DNA of 64,000 nucleotides from Eledone cirrhosa (taxonomy: Eukaryota > Mollusca > Cephalopoda > Octopoda > Eledonidae), in contig OZ024740.1 in NCBI GenBank assembly GCA_964016885.1, forward strand, positions 298,080,025-298,144,024, written 5' to 3'. Made by a program: the position numbers and the translations under genes. How positions within the stretch are numbered: the stretch's first letter is position 1; each line of letters opens with the position of its first letter. The notes beneath the pieces were generated by a model that saw only the letters and a list, made by a program, of their open reading frames with translations, did no database searches and was not told where the DNA came from. Shown here in pieces: positions 1 through 10,990 of the stretch.

Positions 1-173
1 ATAAATATGTAGGTAGATAGGTAAGTAGGTAGGTAGATAGCTAGCTACTAGAGAGATAGATAGGTAGATAGGTATGTAGGTAGGTAAGTAGGTTGGTAGG
101 TAAGATGGTATGAATGCACCTATGCAGATACAAAGGTAGGTAGATATATGAATAGATAGATATCTTTATTTAT

Positions 174-241
<68 letters not shown>

Positions 242-350
242 CAGAGAAACAGACAAATAGATAGAGGGTGTGAGAGAGTAAGTAGATATATAGGGAGAGA
301 GAGAGGAGAAGGAAAGAAAGAGATATGAAGAGAGATATGTTGCTACTCAT
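1..350. repeat. GATA/GGTA microsatellite block
   Basis: Degenerate GGTA and GATA repeats grade into an almost pure GATA tract at about 176-241, then into GA-rich sequence. The open frames across it are low-complexity Ser/Leu/Tyr/Ile products of the repeat and are not genes. From 351 to about 815 I recognise nothing. Confidence 0.9.
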
Positions 351-814
351 ACAACACTCTTCCTTCTTCTCCTGAATTCCTTGTTAGATATTTTCACATA
401 CTGCACTGTGATATATGCATGTGTGATATGTATGTTGCCTGGTACGATATAACTGTGCAGCAACATGTATGTACAGGCAAATATCGATGCAGATAGCAGA
501 GGAATAGCTGGTCAAGTGGAATAGAGCAACAAACATGGAGCTGAAATTGGCTAGTTCGGATCCTATCTCTGCTAGATTCATAATCACAGATCTGTCAACT
601 CTCTACGTCCGACGGGAAGATCTCCCACCCACTTTGGGGGTGCATGGGCTGAAAGATGTCTTCTCTCGTGAAAATGGGTATAGTTTTCATTATGCAAAAT
701 CTCCCCGTTTGGGGGCACCTTTTTTTTTCATGGTACTCCTCGTTTGGGTTTTTAGAGATTGACAGGTCTGTGATCGAGATATTTAATCCTAGCTGGTTCG
801 ATTCAACTTGTTGG

Positions 815-1226
815 AAATAATCGTCTCCCCCACCCCCATACCACTTATTGATTTTTTTTCACACACATACCCCTCACCCCCACCCCCTACACACACACCA
901 TCCGCTATTAATTTTTACTAATCTATCTCCGGCGAAATTTTATTTTATGTGGTAACATTCATGCGACAATTAATTTTCTTTATACATTAAAAAACATTAT
1001 ACCTGACAACAAAGTACATTACTAGAAATCCCATATGTTATAAAATAAATAGGTTGCGTTGGGGTTTCAATATGTAAACTAAACGATTAGTTTTGGTTTT
1101 TAAAAATATCAAGGAAACAAACTAGAAAAATTAGCGATTTTCCACCCACCACCCACTTATCCACCCACCCCACCCCGCTTCTGCTTATTTTCCTGTCCCC
1201 TAGCATTTGGAACCCGAGAGTAAAAG
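815..1226 (+). mobile_element. Degenerate MITE, CTCTCGGGTC family
   Basis: Same internal order as the better copies at 8858 and 41168: C-rich segment, GGCGAAATTTTATTTTA, GACAATTAATTTTCTTTA, CATTACTAGAAATC, then AATATGTAAACTAAACGA. The right end carries a decayed CCCGAGAGTA terminus. No coding capacity. DNA from 1227 to about 1895 shows nothing I can name. Confidence 0.6.
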
Positions 1227-1895
1227 TGCACTTAACCCCTCTGTGTGTAATTCTAATGAGAGCTGATGAGGTTGAGATGCGTCAGTGCTTTGATTTTGTA
1301 ACTTTCGTAATCTCCATTTTGTAAGTTTGGTCTCCGTTTGTTTTCCTTTTATTTTCCTTGCCTTATCACTCCTACAAGCCAACACACTCCTGTCTTAATC
1401 TTCTGTTCTTTTCACCCACCCGACACCACAACTTTCCGTTTCTCCGTAGCGGCTGCTATTTTCCGCCCTTAGAGGTACTTTTACCTGACTTCCATGCTGT
1501 TATTTTTTTTTAAACTGATATTTAAGATAGTTTACAAACAAAAGTTATAAAATGATGGAAATATTTTTTAAAATGATAAAAACAAAACTAAGTAACGAAA
1601 AGAAGGGGGGTGGGTAAAGAAGGGCAGATGTGGTTGTAGAGGAAAGTAAAGGAATGGACTATAAATGCAATAAATGAGAAGAAAAGGAGGGGAAGAGCAA
1701 AGACCGTGGGGAAAAGGCATGGATTATTAGACAACGGAAGAAAGAGAGGAGAAGTGAAAGGGTGACAGACTCTATACCTAGGACGGAGTGCTGTTTCGGC
1801 TACGCAGACAAAACTACAAAGGCATTTCCGCGAACAATGGCCAACGACTCCTGCTGTAACAACCTTCGGGGCTCTGACGTTCCGATTCCATCTGA

Positions 1896-2115
1896 GGGCG
1901 GTGAATTTGGCAGTATCAATAAAGTGTCGGACAACATGCTTTGCATCATCGAGTTATGGTCCTTTACGTTCTGAGTTCAAATCCCGCCGAGGTTAGCTTT
2001 GCCTTTCATCGTTACGGGGTCGATAAATAAAGTACCAGTAACACACTGGGGTCGATTTAATCTACTTTCTCCTTCTCCAAAATTGTTGGTCTTGTGCCTA
2101 AAAGAGAAACCATTC
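1896..2115 (+). mobile_element. tRNA-derived octopus SINE (main family)
   Basis: Head with GGCGGTGAATTTGGCAGTAT, B-box-like GAGTTCAAATCCC, then the conserved body TTTGCCTTTCATC and a 3' end related to GTGCCTAAAAGAGAAACC. Variant with the longer GGGGTCGATTTAATC segment. The unique sequence from 2120 to 2500 has nothing recognisable. Confidence 0.9.
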
Positions 2116-2501
2116 GGCTGTTTTAACTTCTTCCTCCTCTTCTTCGCCCACTTATTCCTGAGAGGGTCGTGTGGGCAGAGTCCTTAAACACTTCTTCCAT
2201 ATAGTCTTGTCAGAAGCAACCGTCTCCAACTGATCCGGGTGGATCCCCAAGTGAGGCCTATTTTTCTATGAACTGCTTGTTAAAATAATCACTAGTACAA
2301 AGTCTGCAGTTCTAAGGAAACTATTTAAATGACAATGGGCTTCATCATTCATCACAATATAAAAGTTCAGAAAAATCTTTTTCTTCTGATTAATTGTTGC
2401 AAAATGAAGACGTTGCTAAAAAACTGTAATATTGAAACTCTAAAGCATTTTGACCTTGAACAAAAATTGAGACGATGTTGCTTCCAAATGCACTGCAAAT
2501 A

Positions 2502-2579
2502 TACAGGGTGTCCCAAAATTGTATACATGTTTCAACAGCATTCTAATAAATGTGTATACATTTTTGGGGACACCCTGTA
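2502..2579. mobile_element. 78-bp mini-MITE with ACAGGGTGTCCC termini
   Basis: Terminal inverted repeats ACAGGGTGTCCCAAAA and its near-perfect complement TTTTGGGGACACCCTGT, flanked by TA on both sides. TA target and short length fit a Tc1/mariner-type non-autonomous element; the superfamily is inferred from ends only. Confidence 0.7.
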
Positions 2580-2589
2580 TATATATATA

Positions 2590-2815
2590 TAACAAAGATG
2601 GTGTGGTAATATACCAGGTGGACCATGGACCATAACGCACCAGAGTACTCAATACTTAGGGTAGTAGAGTAGGTAATGTGAAAAGAGTCAGGACCCTGAC
2701 GGCTGAGCTCTGGTCGTTTCGACAGCTAGATCCAGATCAGCTAGATCCGGATCTAGCAGTCCAAACGGCCGGAGCTCAGCCGTCGGGGTCCTAACTCTTT
2801 TCATATATATATCCA
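2590..2815. repeat. Palindromic foldback repeat, copy 1
   Basis: A leader (GTGTGGTAATATACCAGG to GTAGAGTAGGTAATGTG) is followed by an inverted repeat at 2680-2802. Its arms contain GACGGCTGAGCTC and GCTAGATCC and end in AAAAGAGTCAGGACC versus GGTCCTAACTCTTTT. The same unit recurs at 5078 and 12666, each time touching TA microsatellites. No coding capacity. Confidence 0.85.
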
Positions 2816-2844
2816 GGGAGTGTAACGTGAAGTTACCAGGTGAG

Positions 2845-2960
2845 CACTCGATGTCATGACTGCAGCTTTTGATTCCAGAGTCGGGCCAGACCGATACAGA
2901 TCGAACCATAAGCTTATCAATAGCGAAACGCGCGTCACCACCAATCAATAAACGTAATGA
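2845..2960 (-). repeat. Dispersed repeat shared with 24458-24550
   Basis: The reverse complement contains GATCTGTATCG and GGCCCGACTCTGGAATC, matching the plus strand at 24458-24550 over about 90 bp. Family unknown. A TA microsatellite follows at 2984-3019. Confidence 0.7.
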
Positions 2961-2981
2961 AGACATAACAAATCGTCCTTG

Positions 2982-3023
<42 letters not shown>

Positions 3024-3291
3024 CATACTCAACTGACAAGAATGACTTCAGTTTGAGGTGCTTGATCCTCTGTCAGCAATTGCCTATACATGGTGAATAC
3101 TGTAGTTTATTAAAACGGAATGTAATCACTCTTGGAAGCCATTTATTGGAATGGTCTGGTTAAATAAAGATCTATTCATTCAGAATGCACTCTTCGAATA
3201 TTAAAATGTCTTGGTAGGCAATTCAGAACCATCAAGTTCTTATGTTGTTGGATTTAACTACAAACGCGAACAGTATATTACACTATCTTTA

Positions 3292-4545
3292 TTCAATATG
3301 ACAAGAAAGAGACTATCGATTGGAAGGGAAGGTAGCAGTGTATACAGGAGTCGTAAAGGAATTACATTAGATGTTAAAGTTGGTGTTTTACAAAGGTTTG
3401 ATGTCTGATGCAATAGCAAAACTCAGCCACATTACCAAAATATCAAAGCTTGCAGCATCTATAGTGGGAACAATACGGGACAGTAAAAACAAAATTAGGC
3501 CAAGTGTTCAAGCAGTTACTCTTTCATGGATCATTGATGTGTAATATGGAATGGGTAATATACGATGGTCATTCAAGCGAAAACTAAAAGTTTGAATAAC
3601 GATTTTATAAAGAAAACGTAACTTCTAAAGCAAAAAAACTGTTCTGGCTAGTAAAACTGTTTTGAGAGGTTTAAGAAACGCTTTAACATTAAAATGAGCC
3701 GTAAAGCTACCTGTGCTGATATAGAGGCTGTTACCAATTGTCCTGGTGAGCTGAAGAAAGTGTTTACTGAAGGAGGCTACACGCCAAAACAAATAAATAA
3801 TGTTGATAAAATTAAGTTTTATCCCAGATTTTTATTTCTCGTGAAGAAAAATCAACACCAGGCGTTAAAGCTTACAAACGTCGCCTTGTTCTTCTTCTGA
3901 GAGGAAATGCTACTGGTGGTATGAATAAAGCAACTAATAGTGTATATTTCCGAAAATCCAAGGGCTTTCAACGAAACATTCAAATAAGAAAGCATGAAAG
4001 ATTAAGGGTCTTTGCTAAGTTTGGTTTACAAACTTTTTTTGCTCTGATGAAGGAAGGCGCAATGCCAGGCGTAATAATTTCAACAAAGCGTTGCTCCTAT
4101 TAGACCAGGCATGTCAAACTGAGGGTCCCTCGAGGGCCACATGTGTCACATATGTGTTGTCTCACACGACAACTAATTTATAAATTTTATATTACGAAGA
4201 TGAAACATGCTCGCGTTGTAAAAACCTTTGTGCGAGCCGCAGATGTGCTTGTAAAGGGCTGCAGGTGTGCTTGCAAAGGACCGTATGTTTGCCATGTCTG
4301 TTTTAGACAATGCACCAAGCTACTTAGTGAACTTAAATGATCTTTCCGATAATACAAGGACAAAATATATCCTCAAGAACACAGTTTCTTCGCCCTAACC
4401 AAGGATTCAGGTGTAATAGCTAACTTCAAGGTATTCTTTTCTTAGAACTTCGAAACAGTTCATTAACGAAATTGATGGGGAGGGTAAACATGCAGTTAGA
4501 AACTTCTAGAAAAGATTCATGGGATGAAATGAAACTCCCAGTCAT
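3292..4545 (+). pseudogene. Tigger/pogo-type transposase relic
   Basis: Broken reading frames resemble a TIGD1/Tigger DDE transposase. The N-terminal helix-turn-helix region reads RKGITLDVKVGVLQRFD, then AIAKLSH and TIRDSKNKIR. The core reads VFTEGGYTPKQINNVDKI and LVLLLRGNATGG. The catalytic LLLLD-NAP motif is split by the hAT MITE at 4106-4300. After it come NDLSDNTRTKYILKNT and GVIANFK. Multiple frameshifts and stops show the copy is dead. No terminal repeats were found. Confidence 0.85.
4106..4300. mobile_element. hAT-type MITE inserted in Tigger relic
   Basis: Begins CAGGCATGTCAAACTGAGGG and ends GTATGTTTGCCATGTCTG, an imperfect terminal inverted repeat typical of hAT elements. Flanks TATTAGAC (4098-4105) and TTTTAGAC (4301-4308) match at 7 of 8 positions, as expected for an 8-bp hAT target duplication. 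The host transposase frame resumes across the insertion, which independently fixes the boundaries. Confidence 0.85.
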
Positions 4546-4577
4546 GAATGGTGTTTGGATAAACACATGAATATATA

Positions 4578-4758
4578 CCGGATGTTGAGAAGTTCCTGGC
4601 TATCGCAAAAGGGTAGAGCTGTTACCTTTAAAGGGAGGGTAGGCCCGCTGCAATATATACATGAATCTAAAAGGGGGAATATGTTGAATAAAATCATAAT
4701 TAACTGATCTTCCTGTATATTTTTAACCCAAAACCAGGAACTTTTCAGCACCCCGGAA
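4578..4758. mobile_element. MITE with AAAGTTCCTGG termini
   Basis: Left end TTGAGAAGTTCCTGGC and right end CCAGGAACTTTTCAGCA are inverted complements about 150 bp apart. Related sequence lies at 5385-5590, where GGGTGCTGAAAAGTCCCTGG and the AAGGGAATATGTTGAAT core can be seen. No protein. Confidence 0.6.
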
Positions 4759-4959
4759 TATGTACATATTCATACATACACAGACACACGTATATGTGTG
4801 TATATATCAGTATGTGTGTGTGTAAAAAATGTAAAAAGACCTGAATTCCTTGTGGAGTCGTAGGGCATCATCCTTAGCTATATTAAACGTAGCAGAACCC
4901 CTCCTTCACCAGATCTTCCAGAGAAAAAGGGAGAGGAAGAATCGACTTAGTACTAAACT

Positions 4960-5055
4960 AATAATTTATTTATCGATCTCGAAAGGATGAAAGGCGAAGT
5001 TGACTTTGGCAAGATTTGAACTCAAAACGCAGCAAGTTGGAACAACTACCCAAAT
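4960..5055 (-). mobile_element. Main-family SINE fragment
   Basis: Minus-strand B box and body are visible (ATCGATCTCGAAAGGATGAA, GATTTGAACTCAAAACG). Both ends are missing. Confidence 0.7.
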
Positions 5056-5077
5056 ATATATATGTATATATATATAA

Positions 5078-5278
5078 CAACAAAGAGGGTGTGGTAAGAT
5101 ACTAAGTGAACCATAACACACCAGAGTACTCAATACTTAGGCTAGTAAAGTGGGTAATAGGAAAAGAATCAGGACCCCGACGGCTGAGCTCCGGCCGTTT
5201 CGACAGCTAGATCCGAACTCAGTTCGAATCTAGCTGGCGAAACGGCCGGAGCTGAGCCATCGGGGTCCTGACTCTTTT

Positions 5279-5365
<87 letters not shown>

Positions 5366-5372
5366 GGGGCAG
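5078..5372. repeat. Palindromic foldback repeat, copy 2, with TA and GA tracts
   Basis: Leader with ACTCAATACTTAGGCTAG, then inverted arms at 5159-5281 (GGAAAAGAATCAGGACCCC against GGGGTCCTGACTCTTTTCC) with a short AT-poor centre. A pure TA tract (5281-5326) and a GA tract (5327-5360) follow directly. Confidence 0.85.
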
Positions 5373-5384
5373 CTAAACCAGCTG

Positions 5385-5755
5385 TAATTTCAATTCCACC
5401 GGGGGTGCTGAAAAGTCCCTGGCTTTAAGGGTATCGCGGAAGGGTGGATGGAGCTCAGGGGAGGTTGGACCGCTACAATAAGTGTGTAAATCTAAGAAGG
5501 GAATATGTTGAATCCTGTATTTTCTTTTACCCAAACCTTTCTCTCTTATATATATGATATATAAGTATATAATGGAGTTTAGCTGGTTTAGCTTACGAAG
5601 TTGTATCTCATAAGAGGGAGGACCCAGTCCTACCACGAAAAACAACGTTGAATTAAATATCATGCTCAAGAACACAACTCGCTACTCGTGGCAGAATTTG
5701 AACCCACGACTTCCTGCTTGTAAGTCCAACGCCTTAACCACTAGGAGTCTTCCCT
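5385..5755. repeat. MITE-like fragment plus tRNA-like SINE end
   Basis: 5385-5590 is a diverged relative of the 4578 MITE. 5690-5755, read on the minus strand, has a tRNA-like B box (GTGGGTTCAAATTCTGCC) and an upstream A-box-like GTGGTTAAGGCGTTGG, so it is probably a SINE head. It is not a functional tRNA: no acceptor pairing is apparent. Confidence 0.5.
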
Positions 5756-6830
5756 ATATACACACGCGCACACATTTCCCCCTCCTTCTCAGATAGGCAA
5801 GTTGTTAATCGAGCAAGCAACACCAAATTCAACTAGCTCGATATTATTCTATGTGTCTGTGTGCCCTATCTATGTCTATCCATCCATATACACACAGAGA
5901 CATGCAGCATGCATACAAACGTGTGTTTGTTTGTGCGTGTCCATCATCTATCTAATAGAGATGGCTCTCTCTATCCATCCATCTATCTGTCTACTCCCCC
6001 CTCCTCCATAATGTGATATGTGACATATATATATGACATATATGACATATATTGCGTGTTTGTGTGTGTGTCGTTCTTATGGATGATATGTATAGATATA
6101 TAGATATATCGATAACTCACGGGGCCTGGTGTCGCTGTAGTAAGGAAGTTCCCTGACAAAAAAATATAGTATCAATGGATATCATTCATTATGAAATCTA
6201 TCTATAGGATCTGATGTCTCTAGCGTAGCACCGATGATACAAGGACACAGAGTAGAGTGTGATATAGATGGAAAAAGGGACAGACTTACAGTAAAGAAAG
6301 TAAGAGAGAGAGGGGGGGAGGAGACAGATGGACAGAAGAGAGAGACCGGAGAGACTGGATGAAATGAAGAGAAAAGAGAGGGAGGAACATACATACATAC
6401 ATACATACATACATACATACATACATACATACATACATACATACATACATACATACATACATACATACATACATACATACATACGTATGTATGTACGTTA
6501 TATATATTCGTTCTTCCTTTTCGTTTAGAAAGAGAAAGAAGAGAGTAAAGAAAGATGAAGAGACAAGATAGGAGAGCGAGCGAGGGAAAGAGAAAGCAGA
6601 GGTTGGGGGTAATACAAAATGGAAGCAGAAATAACTGGGAAACAAACTGTCTTTTTTTATGACGGCCATGACAGCTGTTTTGGTCTGACGTTGCTTTACT
6701 ACAACTGCTGCTTCTGTTCTAACTGCTGCTGATGTTGTCATCAATACTTTCCAGGCGGTCATTTTTGATTTTTGTCAGATCCACGATGTAGCGATGACGG
6801 CGGTGGAAGTGGCGGTTAGTGGTGGAGAGT
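5756..6830. repeat. Microsatellite-rich stretch with a CATA tract
   Basis: An almost pure CATA tract at about 6389-6484 gives meaningless Met-Tyr-Val-Cys or Ile-His-Thr-Tyr open frames on both strands. The rest is purine-rich sequence and scattered TG/TA. No gene. Confidence 0.85.
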
Positions 6831-6835
6831 GAATT

Positions 6836-7390
6836 ATTTTAACGTGCAGTTGACCCTTGCTCGTGTAGTTCTAAATTTAATTCTGATCATTTCTATATCT
6901 AATGTTTTGCAATAAGTTTACATTTTCTGTCAAATACTACATGCACTTACATGATGGATGCATGCATGATCCCGTAATCCCAGAAAGAGTCGTAGGGGTG
7001 CCGTATTGACGTACGGCGTTTCTAGGGCATTTTAAAACCTGGCGGAGCCCATCTCCTCTCCAAATCTGAATACAGCATATTTCTTCCAGAGAAGGAAAGA
7101 GAGTAAGAGAATGGAAGTGAGAAAAAGATACAGAGGAAGAATCGACCCCAGTACTTTTTTTACCGACCTCGAATGAACGAAAGACAAAGTTGACCCTGGC
7201 GCGATTTGAACTCAGAGAGCAGTGAGTCGAAACGAATACTGCAAAGCATGACTCTGCCAATTTGCCACCTAAAAATCATAAAATGTTTAAAATTAGTCAT
7301 TACAAATGCTTCTCAGGCTCACTGAATATCAAACACTGGCTAATGACACAAAGATTGGTGCGGTTCTAGAATTTCCTTAAATAAACCTGG
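6836..7390. repeat. Old dispersed repeat A interrupted by a SINE
   Basis: Repeat A (CAGTTGACCCTTGCTCGTG ... ATTACAAATGCTTCTCAG ... TAGAATTTCCTTAAATAAACC) occupies 6836-6954 and resumes at about 7270, with a minus-strand SINE between. Related copies: 43441, 56045, 57505, 59215 and 61540. Origin unknown, no protein. Confidence 0.7.
6955..7270 (-). mobile_element. tRNA-derived SINE, second family
   Basis: Read on the minus strand: a tRNA-like head, TTTGTCTTTCGTTC, GTACTGGGGTCGATTC, then a distinctive tail with CTCTGGAAGAAATATGCTG, TCCGCCAGGTTTTAAAATGC and a GGATTACGGG-type end. The tail recurs at 15955, 40949, 43272 (short) and 62122. It shares its middle with the main SINE but has a different 3' end, so it probably uses another partner LINE. 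Confidence 0.8.
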
Positions 7391-7419
7391 TGGTGATGGT
7401 GGAGGGTGTGTTTGACCCA

Positions 7420-7605
7420 GTTACCACTTCATCGAACAGATTTACGATCAAAGGTATTCCAGCCACGACTATCCCGTCAATTTCCTATGAGTTAGCATGG
7501 AATACATGTCCATTCAGTGTCCATTTCTAAGATTTGAAGGAACATTTATTTCTATTTCTAGCATGTCCAGTGACCACGTAGATGCTCCTTTAGTAGTGAC
7601 GAATA
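7420..7605 (+). repeat. Old dispersed repeat B
   Basis: Contains GATCAAAGGTATTCCAGCC and TATTTCTAGCATGTCCAGTGACCACG. Related sequence lies at 45080-45200, 55385-55500 and 56745-56920. Unknown class, heavily diverged. Confidence 0.5.
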
Positions 7606-7639
7606 TAATAACAGTAATTGCGACGACGATGATGACAGT

Positions 7640-7835
7640 GATGATAATTGTTTCTACTATTGGCACAAGGCCAGCAATTATCCAGTGCATTACTGGTACT
7701 TTATTTTTATCGACGCTGTAAGGATGAAAGGCAAAGTTAACCTCGGCGGGATTTGAACTCAGAATGGCAAGGGCCGTAACTCTATGCGTCAAAGCATGGC
7801 GTCCGACCCTCTACCGATACTGCCAATCCACATGA
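7640..7835 (-). mobile_element. Main-family SINE
   Basis: Nearly complete minus-strand copy, from the 3' end (AATTGTTTCTACTATTGG) through GGGATTTGAACTC (B box) to the head (CTACCGATACTGCCAATCCAC). Confidence 0.9.
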
Positions 7836-7869
7836 TGGTGAGGGTGGTGTTGGTGATGGTAATGTTGAT

Positions 7870-8215
7870 AATGGTAATGCTTTCTAATTTAGGCACAAAG
7901 CCAACAATTTTATGGGAAGGGGGTAAAGTTGATTAAATCGACCTCATTATTTGACTGGTTGAAAGGCAAAATTGACGCTGGCAAGATAATAATGAGTGGA
8001 GGCATGTGGATTAGTGGTAAGAGTGTTGGACTTACGATCATAATGTCGTGGGTTCGATTCCTGGACTGGGTTGTGAGTTGTGTTCTTGAGCAAAACACTT
8101 CATTTCGCGTTGCTCCACTATACTCAGCTAAAAATGAGTATCACAAATAACTGTGAAGGACTTGTGATACTCACCAGTCTTGTACTCTCTGTCACTTCTT
8201 GTACTCTTTGCTACG
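7870..8215. mobile_element. SINE fragment followed by a third-family SINE
   Basis: 7870-7995 is a minus-strand main-family tail (TTTAGGCACAAAGCCAACAA). 8005-8215 is a plus-strand SINE of another family. That one has an A-box-like TTAGTGGTAAGAGTGTTGG, a perfect B box GGGTTCGATTCCTGG, and a body TTGAGCAAAACACTTCATTT. Further copies of the third family lie at 41690, 55640 and 55905. Confidence 0.8.
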
Positions 8216-8225
8216 GATAAGAGAT

Positions 8226-8636
8226 AGACTTTAGGATAATTGTTTCTACTTTTGGCACAAGGCCAGCATTTATCCCAGTACATTACTGGTACTTTATTTT
8301 ATCGACCCCATAAGGATGAAAGGCAAAATTAACCTCGGCGGAATTTGAACTCAGATCATAAAGGGACGTAATTATGATAGAAAGCATGGCGTCCAACCCT
8401 CTACCGATACTGCCAATTCACCGCCCTTTAGGATAATAATTGTTTCTACTTTTGGCACAAGGCCAGCAATTATCCCAGTGCATTACTGGTACTTTATTTT
8501 ATCGACCCCGTAAGGATGAAAGGCAAAGTTAACCTCGGCGGGATTTGAACTCAGATCGTAAAGACCCGTAACTCCATGCTGCAAAGCATGGCGTCCAACC
8601 CTCTACTGATACTGCCAATCCACTGCCCTTTAGGAT
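8226..8636 (-). mobile_element. Two tandem main-family SINEs sharing a target site
   Basis: Two nearly complete minus-strand copies (about 8237-8425 and 8441-8627). The short sequence TTTAGGATAAT appears before, between and after them, so the second SINE appears to have inserted into the target duplication of the first. Each has the B box GATTTGAACTCAGATC and head TACTGCCAAT. Confidence 0.9.
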
Positions 8637-8857
8637 AATAATGATGGTGATAACGATGATGAATGACGATTATGATGATGATGTGGAGGAGGAGGAGGAG
8701 GAGGACGATGAGGTGGAGGACAGAAATTGATGCTGGGCAACAAGGACTTGTCTTTCCACGTTGATGCATGCTACTAAAAACTACTTGTATTCTTCCAGTA
8801 TGATGCTAACCACGCCAGCATCCGAGGTGTTTAACTCCATGATGCTGATGTCTTCTG

Positions 8858-9188
8858 TGTACTCTTGGGTCTCGAATAATCGCCCCCACCCCTGTTTATT
8901 AATTTTTCAGATTGTTTACAAACCCCCAGCCTTCCCCCACTTATTAAATTTTGCTAATTGGCGAAATTTTATTTTAAGTTGTAGAATACCTGTGATAATT
9001 AATTTTCTTTAGACATTAAAAAGCATTAAACATAACAGAAAAAATACATTACTAGAAATCTCATACATTATAAAATAAATAGGATGGGTTGGGTTCTCAA
9101 TATGTAAACTAAACGACTAATTCTGTTTTTTTTAAATTACTGATTTTCCACCCCCAGCACCCTATTATTTGGGACACAAGAGTATGCA
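8858..9188 (+). mobile_element. MITE, CTCTCGGGTC family, complete copy
   Basis: Begins TACTCTTGGGTCTCGAATAA and ends TTATTTGGGACACAAGAGTA, clear terminal inverted repeats bounded by TA. 331 bp, no coding capacity. Related copies: 815, 38108, 41168, 44583, 45248 and 45822. Superfamily not determined; a TA target is suggested by the ends. A GAT/GGA microsatellite lies just upstream (8637-8720). Confidence 0.8.
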
Positions 9189-9284
9189 GACCAGTTGAAG
9201 TAGGATCCACCTTCATCCATTCAGTATTATCATTGCACATATACAATTATACCTTTTGGAAATTTCTTTGGCATAGTTTTTTCT

Positions 9285-9740
9285 CTTAAGCCTTTTATTA
9301 CCAGCCTGGCCCAAACTGGCTCTGGTTCTATGAAATAAAGTCACCCATTTTAAAGGTTTCCAATTCAAACTGAAATCTTCCAGCATAATTTTATGTCACA
9401 ATAGAGCTAGACCAAGAAAAACCAGAGCAGAGGTGGTGAGAGCTGATCTGAAATTGCTGAGGCTCACAGAGGAGATGACAAAGAAACAGGGTGAGTGGTG
9501 AGGTACTGTGCTGAGAAGGACCCGTCCAATCTATGCAAGCATGGAAAAATGGACATAAAAACGATGATGATGATAAGAACCATATGTTAAGTTACTATCT
9601 CAGTAATGAAATAATTAATAATTTTAGTAAATCCCTCAAAATATAGTAATGAAATAATTAATAATTTTAACAAATTCCTCAAAATTAATTGAAACAGAAT
9701 GTAGTTTGTTGGAAATGCGGTTGTGAAAGGGTTAAAAATG
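9285..9740. mobile_element. AAGGGTTAA-type MITE split by a CATCATC repeat
   Basis: Left part (CTTTTATTACCAGCCTGGCC ... AGTCACCCATTTTAAAGG) and right part (AAGTTACTATCTCAGTAATG ... GTGAAAGGGTTAAAAA) match the uninterrupted copy at 61236-61475. Between them (about 9403-9585) lies a minus-strand CATCATC-family repeat. Inside the right part, about 43 bp (AATGAAATAATTAATAATTT) is tandemly duplicated. Confidence 0.7.
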
Positions 9741-9844
9741 ACCATTTGTGTTAATGTAGTGCCGCAGTACCTATACAACAGTATAGGCAATGAATTTATA
9801 GAGTCGTTAGTGTGGCAGATTAAAAACACTTCAATATTTGTTCT

Positions 9845-9950
9845 AGCTCATTGTGATCTGAGTTCAAATCCTGCTGAAGTCGTCTTTGCCTTTCATCCTT
9901 TCAAACTTGATAAATAATGTACTAGTCCAGTACTAGTCAATTCTTTCTCT
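9845..9950 (+). mobile_element. Main-family SINE fragment
   Basis: B box GAGTTCAAATCCTG, body TTTGCCTTTCATCC and TACTAGTCCAGTACTAGTC. Head and 3' end lost. 9951-10240 has only TCTC/CACA tracts. Confidence 0.75.
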
Positions 9951-10242
9951 CTCTCTCACACACATACCCTTTCTCCCTCACACACACATATTTTCTCTCT
10001 CTCACACACACCCTTTCTCTGTCTGTCTGTAAGAGAAAACTCTGCCAGGTTTAAAATGCCAAGACACACTATGTGTCAGGACAGCACCCCTACAACTCCA
10101 TCATGGGTTAAGGGCTTTTTACTTATTACCATACAAGAAAAAACTAAAGTAAACCTGATTTTCTCATGTCCTGTAGCTTTTACCAGTAGTTTTCTTTTCC
10201 TAATCTCTTGTCAAGATTAAAAGGTGTTTCCAATGCATGATG

Positions 10243-10490
10243 ACTCTTAACGCTTTCAAGACCACATTTCTAATTAAATACACTTTATTTCAATTAATTA
10301 ATGAAGAATTTTGAAGGATTTACTAAAATGATTAATCATTTCATTACTAAGATAGTAACTTAACGTAAGGTTCTTATATAAAATTATGTTGGAAGATTTT
10401 AATTTAGATTGGAAACCTTTAAAATAGGTGGTTTTATTTCATAGAACCAGGGCTGGTTTTGGCCGGGTTGTTAACTAAAGGGTTAATTTT
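10243..10490 (-). mobile_element. AAGGGTTAA-type MITE
   Basis: Inverted orientation relative to 61236: AACGCTTTCAAGACCACA, GGATTTACTAAAATGATTAA, AAGATAGTAACTTAACG, then GGCCGGGTTG and AAAGGGTTAA. Non-coding. Confidence 0.65.
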
Positions 10491-10556
10491 AGTTTAGCCA
10501 ATTTCTGATTAGCAATTAATGAAATGCTAGTATTTTATCATACAGATTAGTAGAGA

Positions 10557-10990
10557 GTTCATCATCATCATTGCTTTACATTTGCTTTTCTATGTTTGCA
10601 TGGGATAGATGGGTCTTTTCCAGTATAGCATACCTTCTCTCACTGCATTCCTTCATCAACTCTCACAACCTCTGCCCAGGTTTTCCTTGGTTTCTTTCTA
10701 CTACTGAACTTCCTTCCACTGAGATTTCTTAGCAATTCTTCACCCAGCAGTCATCATCCATAGAAATATTTTTCATATTCTCTCAAATCGATAAAGCCCT
10801 AGACCCAGATCCCATCAGCCTCCTCCTTCTTCTGACACAAGAGCCCTTGCCTTTCCCATTTTCATAACCACAAAAGACACTTGAATATTCAATGTAACTC
10901 TACTTTGTGTAGTGGGTACTGTTTTTATTTGCTTATATCATCATCATCATTTAAATGTCCATATTCCACGCTAGCATGGGTCTGGATATA
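10557..10990 (+). repeat. CATCATC repeats flanking a LINE tail
   Basis: Two pieces of a dispersed repeat with ATCATCATCAT followed by CTATGTTTGCATGGG (10557-10790) or CCACGCTAGCATGGGTC (10938-10990). Between them, 10797-10870 resembles the 3' untranslated tail of the R2-class LINE at 40578 (TTCTTCTGACACAAGAGCCC). The rest to 11480 shows nothing recognisable. Confidence 0.6.

Noticed and set aside
8005..8100. Possible functional tRNA genes (perfect B boxes at 8040, 32940, 41715)
   Set aside because: No acceptor or anticodon stem pairing apparent, and each is followed by a repeated SINE body.
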